Shown here: positions 7,657-16,839 of the stretch, piece by piece | Numbering within the stretch: position 1 is the first letter of the stretch | How the letters are laid out: the number at the start of each line of letters is the position of its first letter | Source of the DNA: CAMUQR01 sp963539845 | GTDB taxonomy: Bacteria; Patescibacteriota; Saccharimonadia; Saccharimonadales; Saccharimonadaceae | Direction of reading: 5' to 3' | Assembly: GCA_963539845.1 (NCBI GenBank) | Contig: CAUTML010000001.1 | Span: forward strand, 62,001 to 126,000 | DNA: 64,000 nucleotides | Notes under the pieces: model-generated | Seen by the model: only the letters and a program-made list of their open reading frames with translations | Databases searched by the model: none | What the model was told of the DNA's origin: nothing | Program-made: the position numbers and the translations under genes

Positions 7657-8826
7657 ATGGCTAAAACGATAATTTCATCAAAGAAAAAGACCGCTAAAAC
7701 AGCCAAAACTAGCGCCAAAACCCCTAAAAATGTTAAAAATCCCAAAAACACTCAAAGTTCCAAAAGCCCCAGAAACCCCAAAAAACCCACCAAAATTGAT
7801 GTCAAAAAAACAACACTAGCTCGCGTCGCTAAGTGGTTTAAGGCGGTAATTAACGATCACAAAACCCGTCGTCCGCATCGTAGCTTTCGCCACACGCCTC
7901 GCAAAATTCACCAACGTCCTTTGCAAATCGAAGGTTATTTTCGTTTTTCGCGGATGGTGCTCGGTCAAATTTGGCGTGAGCGCAAGTTTTATCTCAGTAT
8001 GGTGCTGATGGTGCTAGTGGCGGGGGTGTTACTGACTGGAATCGTGTCGCAAGATCATTACAATAATCTAAAAACGGCCTTAAATCAAACTTATAAAGGT
8101 GGTGATAGTTTGAGTGATCAAGTGTTTAAAACTGGCTTGCTGTTGTTGTCAACGGCGAGCGGGGGTGGTTTTAATCCGATTGACACCGAAGGCAAACAAT
8201 TGCTGAGCGCTCTGCTGTTTCTGGTGGCTTGGCTAGCGACGATTTGGTATCTGCGCAATCGACTGGCTGGACATAAGGTTAAATTTCGCGATAGTCTGTA
8301 TAATTCTTGTGGTCCAATGGTGGCGACGGCTATCGTGGGCGTCTACATGTTGTTACAAATGATTCCGTTGCTGATTTTTGTGATTTTTTATGCGGCGGCA
8401 GTTAACACTGGTTATGCTTCGCAGGGAGTTGAGGCAATGGTGCTGTACTCGATAATGGCGGTGGTGGTGTCGTTGACGATTTATTGGCTGGAAGGTAGTT
8501 TTTTAGCGCTGATCGTGGCGACTTTGCCGGGGGTGTATCCGCTTCAGGCGATTAAAATTGCTGGCGATTTAACGATCGGTCGCCGTTTAAAAATTCTGTA
8601 TCGTTTGTTGTGGCATGGTTTGCAGGTGTTTGGCTTGTGGGTAATGACGGCTTTGCCGATGGCTTTGCTGTATAACTGGTTAAGCGGTCGCTGGCAATGG
8701 CTTCGATCGGTTCCCGTGATTCCGGCACTGGTTACGTTGTTGTCGGTTTGTTCGATATTGTGGACTTATACTTATATTTATTTCTTATATCGTAGGATTG
8801 TCGAAGATGAATCACAATCAGCTTAA
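7657..8826 (+). CDS. Integral membrane protein with Lys/Pro-rich cytoplasmic N-terminus, function unknown
   Basis: 389 residues. Residues 1-55 are a low-complexity tail of Lys, Thr, Pro and Asn, followed by a basic linker to about 100. About six membrane segments follow (YLSMVLMVLVAGVLLTGIV first, then pairs near 190-245, 265-290 and 320-370). The layout resembles conserved membrane proteins of Saccharibacteria with no assigned role. It starts 3 bases after htpX and overlaps ligA by 20 bases, so it is in an htpX-this-ligA transcription unit. The poly-Lys tail could bind nucleic acid or the membrane surface; that is inference. Confidence 0.8.
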   Translation: MAKTIISSKKKTAKTAKTSAKTPKNVKNPKNTQSSKSPRNPKKPTKIDVKKTTLARVAKWFKAVINDHKTRRPHRSFRHTPRKIHQRPLQIEGYFRFSRMVLGQIWRERKFYLSMVLMVLVAGVLLTGIVSQDHYNNLKTALNQTYKGGDSLSDQVFKTGLLLLSTASGGGFNPIDTEGKQLLSALLFLVAWLATIWYLRNRLAGHKVKFRDSLYNSCGPMVATAIVGVYMLLQMIPLLIFVIFYAAAVNTGYASQGVEAMVLYSIMAVVVSLTIYWLEGSFLALIVATLPGVYPLQAIKIAGDLTIGRRLKILYRLLWHGLQVFGLWVMTALPMALLYNWLSGRWQWLRSVPVIPALVTLLSVCSILWTYTYIYFLYRRIVEDESQSA

Positions 8827-10864
8827 TTTAAAACAAGCCAAGGAGCGGGTGGCGAAATTACGTCAGCTGATTGATGATTATCGGTATCATTATCACGTGC
8901 TGGACGAATCGTTGATGAGCGAGGCGGCGGCTGATAGTTTGAAACACGAATTATCGCAGTTAGAAGAACAATTCCCGGAATTAATTACCCCTGATAGTCC
9001 GACTCAAAAAGTGGCTGGGCAGGCGCTGGACAAATTTACTAAAGTCACCCACCAAGTGCCGATGATTAGTCTGGCGGATGTGTTTTCGGAAGAAGAAATC
9101 CGAGCTTGGCAGGCGCGTATTGCTAAATTATTGCCGGCCGAACGTGCCACTCAGCTGGAATATTGGACCGATGTCAAAATGGACGGCTTGGCGTGCGCGG
9201 TGATTTATCAAGATGGGGTGCTGACGCAAGCAGTGACGCGTGGTGACTCGCGAGTGGGCGAAGATGTTACTCAGAACGTTCGCACTATCGCTAATTTGCC
9301 TTTGCGTTTGCGAGCGACGGAGCGATTTCCAGAATTATTAAAAGGTCGAACCGAAATTCGTGGAGAGATTGTGATTTTTAAAGCTGATTTTGAACGTTTA
9401 AATCAAGCCCAGCGAGCCGAAGGCAAGCCAGAATTCGCTAACCCACGCAATTTGGCTGCCGGAACAATTCGCCAGCTCGACAGTGAGTTGGTGGCGTCGC
9501 GACCGCTGAGATTTATTGGCTATGATGTATTGCGTCAGGAACCGAGTGAGATTCCGACTAATCAGCTGGCTTATCGGATGATGCGCGAGCTGGGCATTGT
9601 TTGTAATCAGTCGGCACAAATTTGTCGCGATTTATCGGAATTGATGCAATTTTTGACATCCTGGGAAAATAAACGTCACGAATTGGATTTTAACACTGAT
9701 GGCGCAGTGATAAAACTCAATGATCGGGCGGATTTTGCGCGGTTGGGGATTGTTGGTAAAACTCCACGAGGGGCGGTGGCTTTTAAATATCCCGCCGAAC
9801 AAACCACCACTATTGTGCGTGATATTCAAATTCGTTTGGGACGAACTGGCGCGGCCACGCCGGTGGCGATTTTTGAGCCGGTCAGCCTAGCGGGGACGAC
9901 CGTGCAACATGCTAGCCTGCACAACGCCGACGAAATTGCTCGCAAGGATGTGCGAATCGGTGATACGGTGGTGATTTATAAAGCTGGTGATATTATTCCG
10001 CAGGTGGAAGAGGTGCTGTTGCCATTGCGACCGGCGGATAGTCAAGCCTTTGATTTTGAACAGGCGTTGGCGGAGCAATTCCCGGGGGCGGTTTTTGAGC
10101 GACCTGAGGGCGAAGCGGTCTACCGGCTCAAACAAACCGATGATTTTATTCATAATCAACAGATGTTAAAACTAGCGCTCGAACATTACGCCTCGAAAGA
10201 AGCGCTTGACATTGATGGCTTGGGCGAGGCAAATGCTAGTCTGTTAGTGGAGAGTGGTTTGGTGCATGATTTGGCGGATATTTATCATTTGGATCGCGAG
10301 GATTTGCTGGAATTAGAGCGATTTGCTGAGAAATCAGCCGATAATTTATTGGAAGCGATTGCTCAGGCGAGACGGCCAGATTTGGCGCGGTTTATTTTTG
10401 GGCTGGGAATTCGTCACGTTGGTAGCAAAACCGCCCGGGATTTAGCCGATAAATTTGCTAGTATTGAGGCGATTAGGCAGTTAGACTTTGATCAATTGCG
10501 TAACGTCGCTGGAATTGGCGAAGTAGTGGCTGAGAGTGTGGTAAATTGGTTTAAAGCGCCCCAAAATCAGCATTTATTAGAAAAATTGGCATTGGCGGGC
10601 GTTGAACCCGTGCATCACGCTAAGACGGACGGTCAATTATCGGGTCAGAATTTTGTTATTACTGGCACGCTCAACTCGATGTCGCGGGATCAGGCTGCTG
10701 CTAAAATTGAAGCTCTGGGCGGTGAGTTCCAAAAAACCATCACCAAAGACACAACTTATCTAGTAACCGGGGGTAAAGTTGGCTCGGCAAAGTTGGCGAA
10801 GGCTCGGCAATTCAACACACAAGTACTGACTGAAACCGACTTTTTGGCTATGATTAGCCAATAA
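8807..10864 (+). CDS. ligA: NAD-dependent DNA ligase, apparently lacking the zinc-finger cysteines
   Basis: Seals nicks in DNA using NAD+. Residues from ATG 8807 (685 aa): the Ia domain with YRYHYHVLDES, the adenylation domain with active-site Lys124 in DVKMDGLA, GDSRVGEDVT, the EIRGEI block and NPRNLAAGTIRQLD, the OB fold, helix-hairpin-helix repeats, and a BRCT domain from about 605. The region that normally carries four zinc-binding Cys (about 422-451) reads FPGAVFERPEGEAVYRLKQ and onward with no Cys at all. An upstream TTG at 8798 was rejected in favour of the ATG. The stop is followed by a new promoter. Confidence 0.95.
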   Translation: MNHNQLNLKQAKERVAKLRQLIDDYRYHYHVLDESLMSEAAADSLKHELSQLEEQFPELITPDSPTQKVAGQALDKFTKVTHQVPMISLADVFSEEEIRAWQARIAKLLPAERATQLEYWTDVKMDGLACAVIYQDGVLTQAVTRGDSRVGEDVTQNVRTIANLPLRLRATERFPELLKGRTEIRGEIVIFKADFERLNQAQRAEGKPEFANPRNLAAGTIRQLDSELVASRPLRFIGYDVLRQEPSEIPTNQLAYRMMRELGIVCNQSAQICRDLSELMQFLTSWENKRHELDFNTDGAVIKLNDRADFARLGIVGKTPRGAVAFKYPAEQTTTIVRDIQIRLGRTGAATPVAIFEPVSLAGTTVQHASLHNADEIARKDVRIGDTVVIYKAGDIIPQVEEVLLPLRPADSQAFDFEQALAEQFPGAVFERPEGEAVYRLKQTDDFIHNQQMLKLALEHYASKEALDIDGLGEANASLLVESGLVHDLADIYHLDREDLLELERFAEKSADNLLEAIAQARRPDLARFIFGLGIRHVGSKTARDLADKFASIEAIRQLDFDQLRNVAGIGEVVAESVVNWFKAPQNQHLLEKLALAGVEPVHHAKTDGQLSGQNFVITGTLNSMSRDQAAAKIEALGGEFQKTITKDTTYLVTGGKVGSAKLAKARQFNTQVLTETDFLAMISQ

Positions 10865-10867
10865 CTC

Positions 10868-10896
10868 TTGCATTCCTCACACTTTTATGCTATAAT
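10868..10896 (+). promoter_or_regulatory. Promoter of the first stalk-domain secreted protein
   Basis: TTGCAT (10868-10873), a 17-base spacer and TATAAT (10891-10896). The predicted start of transcription falls inside the palindrome at 10899-10928, and the 5' leader is about 155 bases. Confidence 0.75.
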
Positions 10897-10898
10897 AT

Positions 10899-10928
10899 AC
10901 TAAAGTCTAGTTTAGATTAGACTTTAGT
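10899..10928. promoter_or_regulatory. Perfect 11-bp palindrome at the transcription start
   Basis: ACTAAAGTCTA (10899-10909), an 8-base loop and TAGACTTTAGT (10918-10928), beginning 3 bases after the -10. The position suits a repressor operator. It is followed by AATTTTT, so it could also end transcripts coming from ligA. A second weaker dyad (TAAAGTT 10955-10961, AACTTTA 10972-10978) lies further into the leader. Confidence 0.55.
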
Positions 10929-11057
10929 AATTTTTAACAAATTAGCTTAAGTTTTAAAGTTGTCTTTTTTAAACTTTAGATCAACCAAGCTACAATTGTT
11001 TTACTTTTTAACCATTTTTTAATATTATCCGTTATTAGACGGAAGGAGGGAATTATC

Positions 11058-12191
11058 ATGAAAAAAAGAACAATTGTGTTAACCGTATTAGGACTAATGA
11101 TGGCTACAACTAGCCTGGTCCATGCCGAAGATTATCCGAGCATACCAGTGCTAGTCCAAGGTCAAACCTTAGGACAAGCCCTAGTGATCAAAGGACGAGC
11201 TATGGTTCCAATTCGTGACCTAGAAAACCTAGGCGCTAATGTAGCTTGGAACAATGCTACTAAAACTGCCACTGTCAATTACAATGACAGACAAACAGTT
11301 TTATCTAAAGCTAACCAAGACATTGTCATCGTCAACGGGAATAGCTATGCTAAACTTCGTTCCCTAGAAGCTCTAGGCCTTAGTTTAGACTACCAACCAG
11401 CCAACAAACGAGTGTTGATTGAATCTCATTTCAAAAGTTCATCAACTAACACAGACATTAATGGTGTTTTTGTCCGAGAAGCTTTACCACCGGCTTATCC
11501 TAACCCAGTACCAGATTACAGGGATGATGTGAGAGCTGGGAGGGTGGAGATATCGCGTGATCAAGCATCGGGTAATTTTGTGGATGAATATTGGAAAGAA
11601 GACGGCAGTGGCCCTTTACCGCTACTGCGCATTAAAGCTCCATTTATTAACTTTCTTGGACTACACGAAGGTAATTGGAATGGGGACGAAGAAGTTACCA
11701 CTCGCGAAATAATGATGGAATTTGCTCGGGTATTACGTCTCAGTCCAAATTCGGATGAGCGCAATATTCCGCTCGATCTCCGTAACAAACAAGGCTCACC
11801 GGATTATATTTTGTGGGCCAAATTCGGCAAAACCCCGTTATTCAAGGACTTAATTAAGTCCGATGGCAATATTGGCAACCAAATGGACGCCCCAATGAAA
11901 GCCTCAATACTCACCAAGACCGTGTATTTGTATTATACCGAATATATGGGAGTTGATTTAACGCAAGTACCGGAATTTAACCCATACACTAGACCAATTT
12001 ACCCAGCTGATTTGCAAAAATTATCACCTGAAGAAGCTAAGATGAATTTGGAGTTAAGACATATTGGGATTACTGGTCAATATTTTTATAAGCCTAGCTT
12101 TGGTAATCCGTATCGAGTTAATTTTGGTAATGTCGATGTCAAGACATTTAACGCTCTAATGTGTGACTTATTGATGGGATTCACTGATTAA
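11058..12191 (+). CDS. Secreted stalk-domain (copper amine oxidase N-domain-like) surface protein
   Basis: 377 residues with a clear signal peptide (KKR, hydrophobic core, SLVHA then EDYP). Residues of about 30-120 hold two repeats of the copper amine oxidase N-terminal/stalk type: GRAMVPIRDLENLGANVAWNNATKTATV and SYAKLRSLEALGLSLDYQPANKRVLI. The C-terminal half has VTTREIMMEFARVLRLS and later a GI-G-(Y/F) ending with DVKTFNALMCDLL, loosely resembling SLH repeats that tether proteins to the wall. A paralogue lies at 20357-21337. A strong GGAAGGAGGG precedes the ATG and a 12-bp terminator follows. Ligand and role unknown; surface display is inferred. Confidence 0.8.
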   Translation: MKKRTIVLTVLGLMMATTSLVHAEDYPSIPVLVQGQTLGQALVIKGRAMVPIRDLENLGANVAWNNATKTATVNYNDRQTVLSKANQDIVIVNGNSYAKLRSLEALGLSLDYQPANKRVLIESHFKSSSTNTDINGVFVREALPPAYPNPVPDYRDDVRAGRVEISRDQASGNFVDEYWKEDGSGPLPLLRIKAPFINFLGLHEGNWNGDEEVTTREIMMEFARVLRLSPNSDERNIPLDLRNKQGSPDYILWAKFGKTPLFKDLIKSDGNIGNQMDAPMKASILTKTVYLYYTEYMGVDLTQVPEFNPYTRPIYPADLQKLSPEEAKMNLELRHIGITGQYFYKPSFGNPYRVNFGNVDVKTFNALMCDLLMGFTD

Positions 12192-12214
12192 TAAGCTAAA
12201 CAAATTTAATTTTT

Positions 12215-12244
12215 AAAAACCAAAGCTTTCAGGCTTTGGTTTTT
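12215..12244 (+). terminator. Intrinsic terminator
   Basis: AAAAACCAAAGC (12215-12226) pairs perfectly with GCTTTGGTTTTT (12233-12244) across a 6-base loop, and the T-run ends the stem. It follows the stalk-domain gene. Confidence 0.85.
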
Positions 12245-12266
12245 AATTTCACTTTAATTATGGTTA

Positions 12267-12275
12267 TGGTATAAT
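12267..12275 (+). promoter_or_regulatory. Extended -10 promoter of the 1046-aa surface protein
   Basis: TGGTATAAT at 12267-12275; the -35 is weak. It begins just after the terminator of the previous gene. Confidence 0.6.
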
Positions 12276-12278
12276 AAA

Positions 12279-12297
12279 GTTAACTAACGTTAACTAA
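12279..12297. repeat. Tandem GTTAACTAA direct repeat at a transcription start
   Basis: GTTAACTAA occurs at 12279-12287 and again at 12289-12297, separated by one C. Each copy contains the palindrome GTTAAC. Its position across the expected transcription start and early leader suits a protein-binding site. Confidence 0.5.
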
Positions 12298-12310
12298 ACA
12301 GGGAGTGATC

Positions 12311-15300
12311 ATGAGACATCGGGGTAAATATAAAAATTGGTTAAAACTGGGCTTAGGAATTGTAGTCGTAGCTGGTGCTGGCTGGCTATTAACCACTGTT
12401 CCTCTACACAATGCCTCCCAAGCTAAAGGTAATAGTGTCTTCGACAAAGGCGGTGGTCGCTATTTTGGTAATGGTAGTTCTGGACCTAACCACAACGTCT
12501 TACCGCCAATGTATCGCTTCTCTCAGGCTGATCCTAATCATGAAGTGCCTTATGCGATTGATCCACCACGAGTTGGCATCCCCGATTCCGAATTAAGTGC
12601 TCAACAACGTTATAACCTTTGGAATAACGATAGCCTCTACCAGGAAGTGTTTAAAGGCCAAGGAGCTGGATTTATACTTAAAGCTATAAAAAATCGTGAA
12701 AATGATTTGGAAAAAACAAAACGTGATGATACTCCTAATATCAACGCCGCTTACGCTCGCTATAAGACTATGTATAAAAACAATGGCCCAAACGATGTTG
12801 GCGAAATTAACCAGTGTATTCAAAAATATGAGCAACACTATGCAAATAATACTCCGGTTACGCCACATCTAGTTAATTTTGAAACCTATAAATATCGCTA
12901 CCCAAGATGCGTTAGTTGGTTAGAAACCGGCTACAAGTTTTTGCGTTATTCCTTAGTCGGTGTCCCTCAGAGTCAATCGAATAATAAGCCTGTTTATGAT
13001 GCGAAGAAAGAAGATTTTATCGCCGACACCACTAAAATCGTCACCGTCCAAAAAATGACGGCTGGTGGACGAGTCGCTCAATACTACGAAGGCACTAACA
13101 CTTCTACTTCTAAATTTACTCCCGATGGCATGAATACCGCTATTAACGAGCAACGCAATGACGTGATCGGTTACCCTGGCACAATCCGAGAAAGCCTCGC
13201 CGTCGTAGTCTGGGAAAAACCCGATGGCCTCAACCAGAAATACCGCGCTCAATGGATTTTGCGTTTACGCTGTGCTAACCCAATTGGCGCCAGTCTCTAC
13301 ACCAAAACCGCCAAAGTCGACGCCCAGGTCAAAGGCGAACCCAACCCAGTCTTTTTACCGCTTAACGGCACGGCTAAAGTAACCTTTAAATACAAAATCT
13401 ACAAAAGCCTGCGAGGCTTTTCCGGTAAAGACACTTCTATTAAATACAGCTTTTCTGGTCATAATCGAGCCTACGACAAACTAGACTTTAATCCAAATGA
13501 TGTCAAAGTCACTAAAGTTGAGCCAAATGGTTTGACAGTTGGTTCAACCCTTAAGCCCGAAAAAGCTGTTGTCCTAGACAAAGGTATCCCTTACGCACAA
13601 ATTGAATACCAAGAAGAGGTCACTATTGATCATGGTCCGAATAGTAAAAACAAAGTTTGGTACGCTGTTGATGCTACCTCTGGTCATATCTGTCGCACCA
13701 TACAAGCTAAGCCAGACAAATCCAACAACATGCCCGACCCACCCAAAAGCAAACTCACAGCTGAATCAACTAGCTGTGTCGACATTAAATTCGGTGAAGC
13801 GCCTGGTAAAGACGGCACGATCTATGTTTTTCCATTAGCACCAGATATAGCCTCAATCACCGACCCAATCCTGCCAGATTACAAAGGTATCAATAGCTAT
13901 GCTATTCGTAAAAAACAATGGTCCTATTGGCATGTAGAAAAAGTTAGTGAGTCTGGTCGCTGTGGTAATAGTAGATCTGAAGTGCGAAATTCTCTAAGGT
14001 ATAAATGCAGGAAAGAATGTAAGGGCAAGTATGTTGAGAACAGAATTGATTGTCATATACCATCAAGTGGTTACGATATTGTGTCAGACTGTTGTGGGTG
14101 GAAATGTAGACGTACTCGATATTCCGGCACTGGTGAATGTAACTATCGCCAACGCGAAGAAAACGCCAAATGGTATATCACTAAGATGATCTTTAAACCA
14201 GAAACTGACACCACCATTGAAAACACGCCATTATCTGGTCCGGTCAGTCAATCTCCTTGTAAGCATTTCAAAGTGCCAAATGATGGCACCTGCCAAACCG
14301 CCCTTTGGGGTGAATATGAATTTGACTCAACTAAAGGCCCTTTCTCAATCCAAAGTGGTTTTAATGCTTTAAATGGTTTAATCCACACTAACATTACACC
14401 AACCAAAGGCGGACTCAGTGACAACGTTGAGCCTCATCTAGGCGGTTTAGGCGATTTACCTTACCAAGTTGAGGCTCTACCATCGGGTACTAAGGTCTGT
14501 TTTGCGGCCTCAATTAATCCTTGGCGGAACGGCGGAAGTGACGCAGGTCTAGAAAGTTACGTCGATCCCAAGACCCAATGGCGTCACTCCCAACCTCGCT
14601 GTTTCGTAGTCTCCAAAAAACCATTCTTCACGGTTGAAAACGGCATGCTATTATCTGGCGGAAACATCATCACTAACCTCAATCGTCGCCAATCTCCACA
14701 ACGTCGAGCTGGTTCCTGGGCAGAATACAACGCCATCTCTCAAGGCGACATCGGTAAACTGTTCGCCACCAACAGCGGTAGCTTTGGTGCAAATGATTAC
14801 ACCAGAGAAGCTTGGCATCGCCTCAGCTTCGCCAACCAAGATAAGCTCGGTCAATTTGAAGCCGACGCTACTAGTGAGCTGATTGACCCAGCCAGCTTCT
14901 TCTCTCATCTCAAAACCGGCCGTTACGCCAATACTACCATTACTTCCCATGCTGGTGGTGATATCTCAGGCAGTCTATCGGGCGTTCATGTCTATAACGG
15001 CAATACCACCATCACTGGCGATATTTCCGCTAATAGCTCCGCTAACCACGGCTCACTAGCTAATACTGACCAAGCGGTAATTGTCGTTAATGGTGATTTA
15101 ACCATCAATAATAAGGTTCGTAATGTTGACGCTTGGTTAATTGTCACTGGCACTCTAATGACCTCTCAAAACCCGGTTACTGCCAATACTGTCGAAAAAG
15201 GCATCGATAAAGACGAAGTCCCACTAACCATCACTGGTCCAGTCAAAGCCGGTCAAGTCAAACTCCGTCGCACCTATGGTTCGGGTATTCACAGCCCATT

Positions 15301-15451
15301 TAACAGTATTAAGGACGGTGTCGAACAACTAACCAAACCAGCCGAAACCTTCCGCCACACCCCTAAAACCTACATCTGGTCTTACTACAACTCCCTCGAC
15401 AAAGGTCAAGTCCAGACAGTTTATCTAAGGGAAGTAGCGCCGAGGTATTAG
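12311..15451 (+). CDS. Very large secreted/anchored surface protein (1046 aa), function unknown
   Basis: One N-terminal membrane segment (WLKLGLGIVVVAGAGWLL) after a basic stretch, then about 1000 extracytoplasmic residues rich in Asn, Thr, Pro and Lys. Residues of about 545-620 form a Cys-rich module (DNA 13960-14150, with SDCCGWKCRRTR) whose codon use is more AT-rich than its flanks. The C-terminal 180 residues have repeated short strands (GNTTITGDISANSS, VVNGDLTINNKVRNVDAWLIVTG), like beta-helix ends of surface proteins known from Saccharibacteria. ATG 12311 follows CAGGGAG at 6-base spacing; GTG 12305 was rejected. No sortase motif is seen. Adhesion or pilus-associated display is conjecture. 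Confidence 0.75.
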   Translation: MRHRGKYKNWLKLGLGIVVVAGAGWLLTTVPLHNASQAKGNSVFDKGGGRYFGNGSSGPNHNVLPPMYRFSQADPNHEVPYAIDPPRVGIPDSELSAQQRYNLWNNDSLYQEVFKGQGAGFILKAIKNRENDLEKTKRDDTPNINAAYARYKTMYKNNGPNDVGEINQCIQKYEQHYANNTPVTPHLVNFETYKYRYPRCVSWLETGYKFLRYSLVGVPQSQSNNKPVYDAKKEDFIADTTKIVTVQKMTAGGRVAQYYEGTNTSTSKFTPDGMNTAINEQRNDVIGYPGTIRESLAVVVWEKPDGLNQKYRAQWILRLRCANPIGASLYTKTAKVDAQVKGEPNPVFLPLNGTAKVTFKYKIYKSLRGFSGKDTSIKYSFSGHNRAYDKLDFNPNDVKVTKVEPNGLTVGSTLKPEKAVVLDKGIPYAQIEYQEEVTIDHGPNSKNKVWYAVDATSGHICRTIQAKPDKSNNMPDPPKSKLTAESTSCVDIKFGEAPGKDGTIYVFPLAPDIASITDPILPDYKGINSYAIRKKQWSYWHVEKVSESGRCGNSRSEVRNSLRYKCRKECKGKYVENRIDCHIPSSGYDIVSDCCGWKCRRTRYSGTGECNYRQREENAKWYITKMIFKPETDTTIENTPLSGPVSQSPCKHFKVPNDGTCQTALWGEYEFDSTKGPFSIQSGFNALNGLIHTNITPTKGGLSDNVEPHLGGLGDLPYQVEALPSGTKVCFAASINPWRNGGSDAGLESYVDPKTQWRHSQPRCFVVSKKPFFTVENGMLLSGGNIITNLNRRQSPQRRAGSWAEYNAISQGDIGKLFATNSGSFGANDYTREAWHRLSFANQDKLGQFEADATSELIDPASFFSHLKTGRYANTTITSHAGGDISGSLSGVHVYNGNTTITGDISANSSANHGSLANTDQAVIVVNGDLTINNKVRNVDAWLIVTGTLMTSQNPVTANTVEKGIDKDEVPLTITGPVKAGQVKLRRTYGSGIHSPFNSIKDGVEQLTKPAETFRHTPKTYIWSYYNSLDKGQVQTVYLREVAPRY

Positions 15452-15471
15452 AAAAAACAGGCTTTTTGAGA

Positions 15472-15497
15472 AAATCCGCTTGAGTTTAAGCGGATTT
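15472..15497. terminator. Bidirectional terminator between the surface gene and eno
   Basis: AAATCCGCTT (15472-15481) and AAGCGGATTT (15488-15497) with a run of T on the plus side. It overlaps the last codons of eno on the minus strand. Confidence 0.8.
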
Positions 15498-16793
15498 TTT
15501 TCTTGAGATATTTATTTTTAAAAATGGTTGAGCTAATTTTAATTCAGGATGAGCTTCGGCGATGCGCAAAATTTCGTTATATTTGCAAATTCGATCGGTG
15601 CGAGACAGCGAACCGGTTTTGATCTGACCGGTCCCCAAACCGACCGCTAGATGGGCGATGGTCGTATCCTCGGTTTCGCCTGACCGGTGGGAGATTATCA
15701 CCTTAAAACCAGCACTTTGGGCGATTTTGATTGCCTCGATGGTTTCGCTGAGGGTGCCAATTTGATTTGGTTTGATCAAAATAGCATTGCAAGCCTTTTT
15801 TTCGATAGCTTTAACCAAAATACTCGGGTTGGTCACTAGTAAATCATCACCAACTAGCTGAATTTTATCACCCAAACGAGCGGTCAATTGTTGCCAGCCT
15901 GCCCAATCATTTTCGTCCAAACCATCTTCAATTGACGCGATTGGAAAACGAGTTAACCAATCAGCAAATTTGTCAATCAACTGTTCTGAATTGAGTTCCA
16001 AATTCTCAGTTTTGAGCTGATAAACGCCGTCGTGATAGATTTCGCTAGAAGCAATATCCAGGGCGAATTTAACATCACTGCCGAGCTGATAGCCCGCCAG
16101 TTTAACCGCTTCAGTGATAAGTTCGAGCGGTTCGTGATTGCCGTGTTTAAGACTGGGGGCAAAACCGCCCTCGTCGCCAACAGTTGTCGCATAACCGTGT
16201 TTTTTTAAAACGGTTTTAAGATGATGAAAAACTTCGGTGCCAATTTTTAAAACTTGGGTAAAATCTCGCGCCCCAACCGGCACAATCATATATTCTTGAA
16301 AATCACTGGAGCCGTCAGCATGCGCCCCGCCGTTCATCACATTCATCATTGGCATCGGCAAACAGGGGGCGGTGCCAGCAATTTGGGCTAAATATTGCCA
16401 TAATTCTAGACCTAGCGAGTTAGCGACGGCTTTAGTGGTGGCCAAACTAACCGCTAAAATCGCATTAGCGCCAAGTTGTGATTTGGTTGGGGTGGCATCG
16501 AGATCAATCATCAGCTGGTCAAGCTCGGCAATTGAGCGAAATTGTCGATGATAGACCGCTGGGGCGATAATTTGCCGAATATTATTGACAGCGTGAAGCA
16601 CAGCTTTACCCATCCAATCGTCACCGCCATCACGCAGTTCAAGCGCTTCTTTCGAACCGGTGCTGGCTCCACTAGGCACTGCCGATCGACCGCCGTGGCC
16701 GGTTGTTAGTTTAACATCAACCTCGACCGTTGGATTACCTCGTGAATCGAGAATTTGTCGAGCTAAAATTTGACTAATTGCAAAGCTATTCAT
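15486..16793 (-). CDS. eno: Enolase (phosphopyruvate hydratase)
   Basis: Interconverts 2-phosphoglycerate and phosphoenolpyruvate. The 435 residues contain ARQILDSRGNPTVEV at the N-terminus, VPSGASTGSKEALELRDG, the metal and catalytic blocks SIEDGLDENDW, LVGDDLLVTN and LIKPNQIGTLSE (catalytic Lys), and SHRSGETEDT. This is full length with all key blocks present. ATG 16793 has TGCTAAAAT (rev. comp. of 16800-16808) ending 6 bases upstream and no Shine-Dalgarno, predicting a leaderless message. It diverges from a phosphoglycerate-mutase-like gene, the preceding step of glycolysis. Confidence 0.97.
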   Translation of the reverse strand: MNSFAISQILARQILDSRGNPTVEVDVKLTTGHGGRSAVPSGASTGSKEALELRDGGDDWMGKAVLHAVNNIRQIIAPAVYHRQFRSIAELDQLMIDLDATPTKSQLGANAILAVSLATTKAVANSLGLELWQYLAQIAGTAPCLPMPMMNVMNGGAHADGSSDFQEYMIVPVGARDFTQVLKIGTEVFHHLKTVLKKHGYATTVGDEGGFAPSLKHGNHEPLELITEAVKLAGYQLGSDVKFALDIASSEIYHDGVYQLKTENLELNSEQLIDKFADWLTRFPIASIEDGLDENDWAGWQQLTARLGDKIQLVGDDLLVTNPSILVKAIEKKACNAILIKPNQIGTLSETIEAIKIAQSAGFKVIISHRSGETEDTTIAHLAVGLGTGQIKTGSLSRTDRICKYNEILRIAEAHPELKLAQPFLKINISRKKSA

Positions 16794-16799
16794 GAGTCA

Positions 16800-16808
16800 A
16801 TTTTAGCA
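16800..16808 (-). promoter_or_regulatory. Extended -10 of eno (leaderless)
   Basis: Reverse complement reads TGCTAAAAT, with TAAAAT ending 6 bases before the eno ATG. Confidence 0.6.
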
Positions 16809-16823
16809 TAAAAAGTTTAAATA

Positions 16824-16832
16824 TGTTAAAAT
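16824..16832 (+). promoter_or_regulatory. Extended -10 of the histidine phosphatase gene (leaderless)
   Basis: TGTTAAAAT with TAAAAT at 16827-16832, 7 bases before ATG 16840. Together with the eno -10 it fills the 46-base divergent gap. Confidence 0.6.
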
Positions 16833-16839
16833 ATTGATT

